64,000 bases of DNA from Prunus persica (Eukaryota > Streptophyta > Magnoliopsida > Rosales > Rosaceae). The stretch covers positions 31,723,251 to 31,787,250 of the forward strand of contig NC_034009.1 in NCBI RefSeq assembly GCF_000346465.2, written 5' to 3'. Positions 59,867 through 64,000 of this stretch are shown piece by piece. The stretch's first letter is position 1. The number at the start of each line of letters is the position of its first letter. The notes below the pieces were generated by a model that worked only from the letters and a program-made list of their open reading frames with translations, ran no database searches and had not been told where the DNA came from. The translations under genes were made by a program, and so were the position numbers.

Positions 59867-62028
59867 GATTCTCATATGAGCAAGCACTATGTTCATCTCC
59901 ATTGGCATTCAGTTGATGTCGCTGAGTCAGTTTTTCGGTGTATAGAGAGGAGAAGCACAAATTTATTGAGGGTGGATAGAGTTTTTATATGGTTGGGTTG
60001 GGGGGGCATGTGTGTATAGTTCATATACCTTTAGATGATGGTTCCCAGTTATCATTCATGCTTGTCTTTGGCTTTACAAATTGAATCTAGTGATGATTTC
60101 TGTACTTTTGACACGCCCTCATGGGTTCAATAAATATTTAAGCATATGGAATTTACTATAATATGTAGTAGGCGTGGATTTCCCTTTTGTTATTGTGAAT
60201 TATTATTATTTTTAATGGATCATCAAGTTTACTAAAATTGTTTTCAACCTTTCATTAATAAAAGTCCAGAACTTGGTTACACTCTGTTATCTTTTTTAAA
60301 GTCAGACCTGTGAAGATGATGATACTTTGTCAATGCTTAATTGGAATCCAAGGTCAGTTGGATGTGACAATTGCTGAAGAAATGGTGCAGCAAATGGCAG
60401 TATGTTGGACTTTCCCTACGCAGTGAATGCAGCAGGTTAGATTCTTAAGGCTGCCTTCAGTGGATGGTTCATGGTTTCAAAGTTGGTCCCGTGACTTTGA
60501 AAGACGAGGGGGAGGTAAAAGTAAGATGAGCAAAACAAAACCTGCTTATATTTTTGGCTGAAGTAAACAGTTTTGAATTTTCTGGCATCATTTCTGTGGA
60601 AATCCTTTGGCCCACTAGAGAAGAAATGAGCTGTCAAATTTTGGTCGAGTATGAGGCAGCGGTAACTAATTTGTGGTAACCGGTAACTAACCCTTGCTGA
60701 CATACAACAAAACTATGACTTGCAGTTTGTGTTTGTGGTCCTCTTTTCCACTTGATTTGTGTTTATCTTAACATCTTGACACAAAGATGAAAAGGTAAAA
60801 ACCTGATGCCATGTTTACCTGAATGGGAAACAGTAGAATAATACTCCACGAGTCAACAGACAAACATTGTTTGGGATTTTCCAAATGTCAAAAGTAACTG
60901 TGGGAGCACACTTGGCCACACAACATAAGGTGCCTTGTTACTTCGACCCAAAAAAAAACAACTGTCTTGTTACTCTTACATAATTACATTGGTTGGCTGC
61001 TTAATTTCTCCATACCTAAAGACTAGGGCTTTGCTGTTGATCTTTTGTTTTTGTTTTTTGGGTGTGCTAGGCAATGAAGGATTTTTAAATTTTTTTCTTT
61101 TTTCTTTTTTTCCAACGGAAAATTAAAGGGTTACGGAATCATGGAAATCTCCCATGTCAATTGGGCTTTTAATCACCTTGCCCCAGTTAAGAGTTGGTAG
61201 CCAGGCTCTGATTTTGGGATTCCAAAATATTCGAGCAATGAAAATCCAAATTGAATCCTAAATATTGCCCCAAAATTTCCGGATTCCGAACTCCGAAAAT
61301 GCATGAAAGAATCCTAGAACTGAAACTGGCAGAGAGTATGGAGGCTTAGGAATAAAAAAGAATGCAATTTTAAGAAGTGAGAAGTGATCAACTTGACATT
61401 AGTTTCATGCAAATTCCTTTTTTTAAAAATGTTCTTTCAACAATTTATTAAGATCTTCACAAGAGGTTCAAGAGAATATGTCAATAAAAAAGAAGAAGCA
61501 GATAACAGTCAAGATTCTGAAACAAAAACATTCAGAACCGACCATTTTGGCAGACTTTGGTGCATGTTTTCCCAACTAAATAAATATCAACGTTGTAATA
61601 AACAAATAAATAAAATAGCAAACAAATATAAGGTTAGATTCTTATTGTCGGGAATCGCTTTGACATAGGCTGAGTGATAATATCCTTCTGACGCAGGTTA
61701 GATCCTTTAAAAGATGAGTTGCAGATTATATTATAATGTTTCCACAATGAATACTAGGGCTGGTTTCTTAAGCGTATAAAGACAACTTTGGACATGGACC
61801 ATTCAGCTTTTGCCTATGCGAGGGGTTCTTAAATGAATGGATACAATACAAGCAAACTCTCTAGCCCACCAAGATGTATGAGCTAGATCCAAAGTCCATC
61901 TTCAACTCATGAAGCTGGCAAAGAAAGAAAAATAACAAACTTGAACCCATAGAATATGACGAGAAGGACATTTATATATATTGCCACGTCACATTACATT
62001 GTGGAGAATCTGCAGATCGACCAAGCCT
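59867..62028. other. 3' UTR of XTH and convergent spacer
   Basis: The XTH 3' UTR probably ends soon after the AATAAA at 60129-60134. The remainder to the convergent ASB stop codon is AT-rich with no gene seen. Confidence 0.6.
60129..60134 (+). terminator. Poly(A) signal of the XTH gene
   Basis: A canonical AATAAA about 265 bases after the stop codon, in T-rich sequence. Confidence 0.5.
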
Positions 62029-64000
62029 TCAATTCTCTGATTCAGACTCTCTTTTCTCTATCAATTTGATAAAGTTACGCACAATTGTCTTGCCTTCAGA
62101 AGTTATGATACTTTCAGGATGGAACTGAACCCCCTGCAAAATTTCAAATGTATCTGGTTATAGCAACAACACTGCATTGAGCTTTAACTCTATAGGGGTA
62201 GGAGTAAAAGGTCAGAAAAGAGGCATACAAGTCAAGGATTAAAAAACATAAAATCTAATCTCATTTATACTAAACTAATTATTGACAGGCAATGAAATAA
62301 AGTAGGAACCCTCACGGATTCCACATTGTTATCTAAACATCGCCCAGCAAAAACAACTGCTCTATGGCACTGCATCTTTGCAATTGTTTCTGTTTCATGA
62401 ATGTAACATGTGGCAATGCAAGTCAATAGAAATATCATTAAGTACACCTCTATGTTGCAATCCATCTAACATTGCATGAAGCTAAAAGAATTAACCCAAA
62501 ACACAAATGAAGAGCTAAATTAATTTTAAAAAAGTCAAGTCAAATATCAGCTTATTGACTTGACACAACCGCATCAACTATTATGGGACATGACTGATGA
62601 TTTTATTATCATGCAACAACAAAAAAATATTGTTTCTGGCACGGTAAATTTTAACATGTTAACACTTCTCTGTGTATGTGCTGCTTCAAACATTCCTCAA
62701 CTTTTTTCGTATGTTACATATAATCCCGTGACTAATCTACTAATGGACAAATCATCTTATTGTCCACAAGAAGAAACCATAATCACCACAGGGCTCTCTC
62801 AAGATAATATCATGACCTATCTGCACCGTGCACACTACTCCCTGTCTCAAATTCAATAAGCGTCAAAATTTATTAAATAACTAGGCAACTTGCTCCATTT
62901 TCAATGCATAACATTTTCATTCATCCTCTCAGTGATTTGTTAAAGGAATTCTAGGATAACAAATGACGCAAATGGAAACTGCCTCTCAAAAGATCCTGGA
63001 GAAATTTATTCCAGGATTTGGAGGTTTTGTAAGTTCACCTTCTGGATAAAATGTCACGACACTCTTCTTTACATGGTATACAACTTGTGCATGAAAGTGC
63101 ATTTTCCATAGAATGAAGAAAAAGGGCAGCTTATCAGATTGAACAGCACAATATTCTCCTGTGCATAATAGAATGAAGCAAAAAAAAAGAAAAAAGAAAA
63201 AAAAAGGAAAACCATATCTTACTTGAAGATGCCTATATTTCTTGTGACGAGCAGCCATTATCAGTCCATCCTCTGTCCATGCTGTAACCTCAAGTTCTTC
63301 ACTAGGAAAACTGTCCTTATCAATTACAAGACTGTGATATCTGCCAGCAGTAAAAGGGCTGAAAGACAAAAGGAAAGTTCAATTGTTACTTGAGAGCCCA
63401 TTAATGCACAGGATGCGTAAATAAGAATGTTAATGTGAATTAATGTTTGGAAATACTGCAACCCTGTTACTATGCGTAAATAAGAATGTTAATACTTGCT
63501 GACGTTTAGGAAAACTAACACAAGAAAAGAATAACAACACAAAAGGAAAGAAAAATTCGTACTTCGATAATCCAGAAAACAAATCTTCCCCTTTCTCGTT
63601 ATAATATACGGGCGAGCTCTTCCCATGCATGACACCGAAAGGAGAACGGACAATCTTCCCTGCAACACCGCAACTACGTGGATTATAAAACCACACAAAA
63701 AAGTGGCTTGCTAGTCACAACAGAAACAAGAAAAAATCAAGTGAACTTTTACTAGTTTCATTTTCCATGCATACAGAGTGTTGCAGAATGAAAAGATAAC
63801 GTAGAAAATAAAGGTGCACAGTCAAATGCATACAACAAATTCAGAGATCGTTAAAAAAAACTTTATCATATGTAAGAAAACTTGCCTCCAAAAGCCTCCC
63901 CAATGCACTGCAAACCCATGCAAACACCAAATAAGGGTACAATGGGCCCCAGCTCCAATACAGTTTGCAAAGATATTCCAGAATCTTGGGGCGCGCCTAC
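62029..64000 (-). CDS. ASB1: Anthranilate synthase beta subunit (glutamine amidotransferase), 3' part
   Basis: The gene runs off the right edge. Exons in the window: 63996 (or beyond)-63886, 63659-63563, 63358-63223 and 62133-62029, phase-consistent. They encode the second half of a class-I glutamine amidotransferase: [24 protein letters not shown] with the catalytic Cys, then [37 protein letters not shown] and [14 protein letters not shown] with the catalytic His and Glu. The wording matches plant ASB/TrpG, which releases ammonia from glutamine for anthranilate synthesis in tryptophan biosynthesis in plastids; the transit peptide would lie outside the window. A likely acceptor (gtag) at 64000-63997 marks the start of the first visible exon. 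The intron after 63886 has a GC donor. Confidence 0.92.

Noticed and set aside
62560..62859. 99-residue frame on the plus strand
   Set aside because: Lies within an ASB intron, antisense to the gene, with no domain.
63881..63886. GT donor two codons downstream in the ASB exon (GGAGGCAA|GTTTTC)
   Set aside because: It puts the next exon out of frame, whereas the GC donor restores GGKIVRSP.

Overview
This is a plant nuclear window. The genes carry spliceosomal introns with long AT-rich spacers, the gene families are plant-specific (TMK receptor kinase, cytokinin receptor, XTH, OBERON), and the transposable elements are typical of plants. Gene content and compact introns suggest a rosid eudicot, possibly Rosaceae (Prunus-like). 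That is an inference from reading, not a database result. Seven protein-coding loci are supported, one of them partial, plus one intact Ty1/copia retrotransposon.

Layout. 852-4552 (-): TMK-type LRR receptor kinase. 6672-12960: a copia element on the minus strand, with identical 178-bp LTRs that begin TA and end TA; its 5' LTR is split by a second LTR-type insertion that contains a 100-N assembly gap. 14717-20195 (-): CRE1/AHK4-type cytokinin receptor, 11 exons. 20.2-32.3 kb: gene-poor DNA with several TIR/MITE elements, including a hAT element with a perfect 8-bp target duplication and a MITE carrying an as-1-like double TGACG. 32334-33116 (+): single-finger C2H2 repressor (ZFP4-like). 33.1-38.8 kb: spacer with a SINE and a tRNA-like relic. 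38871-41999 (+): OBERON3/TITANIA1-like PHD protein. 43135-46532 (-): two tandem cytochrome b561 genes with matching exon phases. 46.5-57.5 kb: an 11-kb gene-poor stretch with a cluster of short Helitrons and small foldback elements. 57532-59866 (+): group-III XTH. 62029-64000 (-): 3' half of an anthranilate synthase beta-subunit gene, with a GC-AG intron.

The genes do not form one pathway. TMK (auxin signalling at the cell surface) and CRE1 (cytokinin perception) are hormone receptors, OBE3 acts in meristem establishment, and XTH remodels walls. Their order matters more: as I recall Arabidopsis, the neighbours split over three blocks (TMK3-AHK4-XTH27, ZFP4-TMK1, and XTH28-cyt b561-OBE3). This window therefore looks like the unfractionated ancestral order.

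I found no novel enzymatic or defence system. The most notable items are the TA...TA copia with its nested insertion, the head-to-tail Helitron pair, the GC-AG splice donor, the stop/start-coupled uORF on the cytokinin receptor, and the synteny pattern. Exon boundaries were set by hand from splice signals and reading phase. No search was run.
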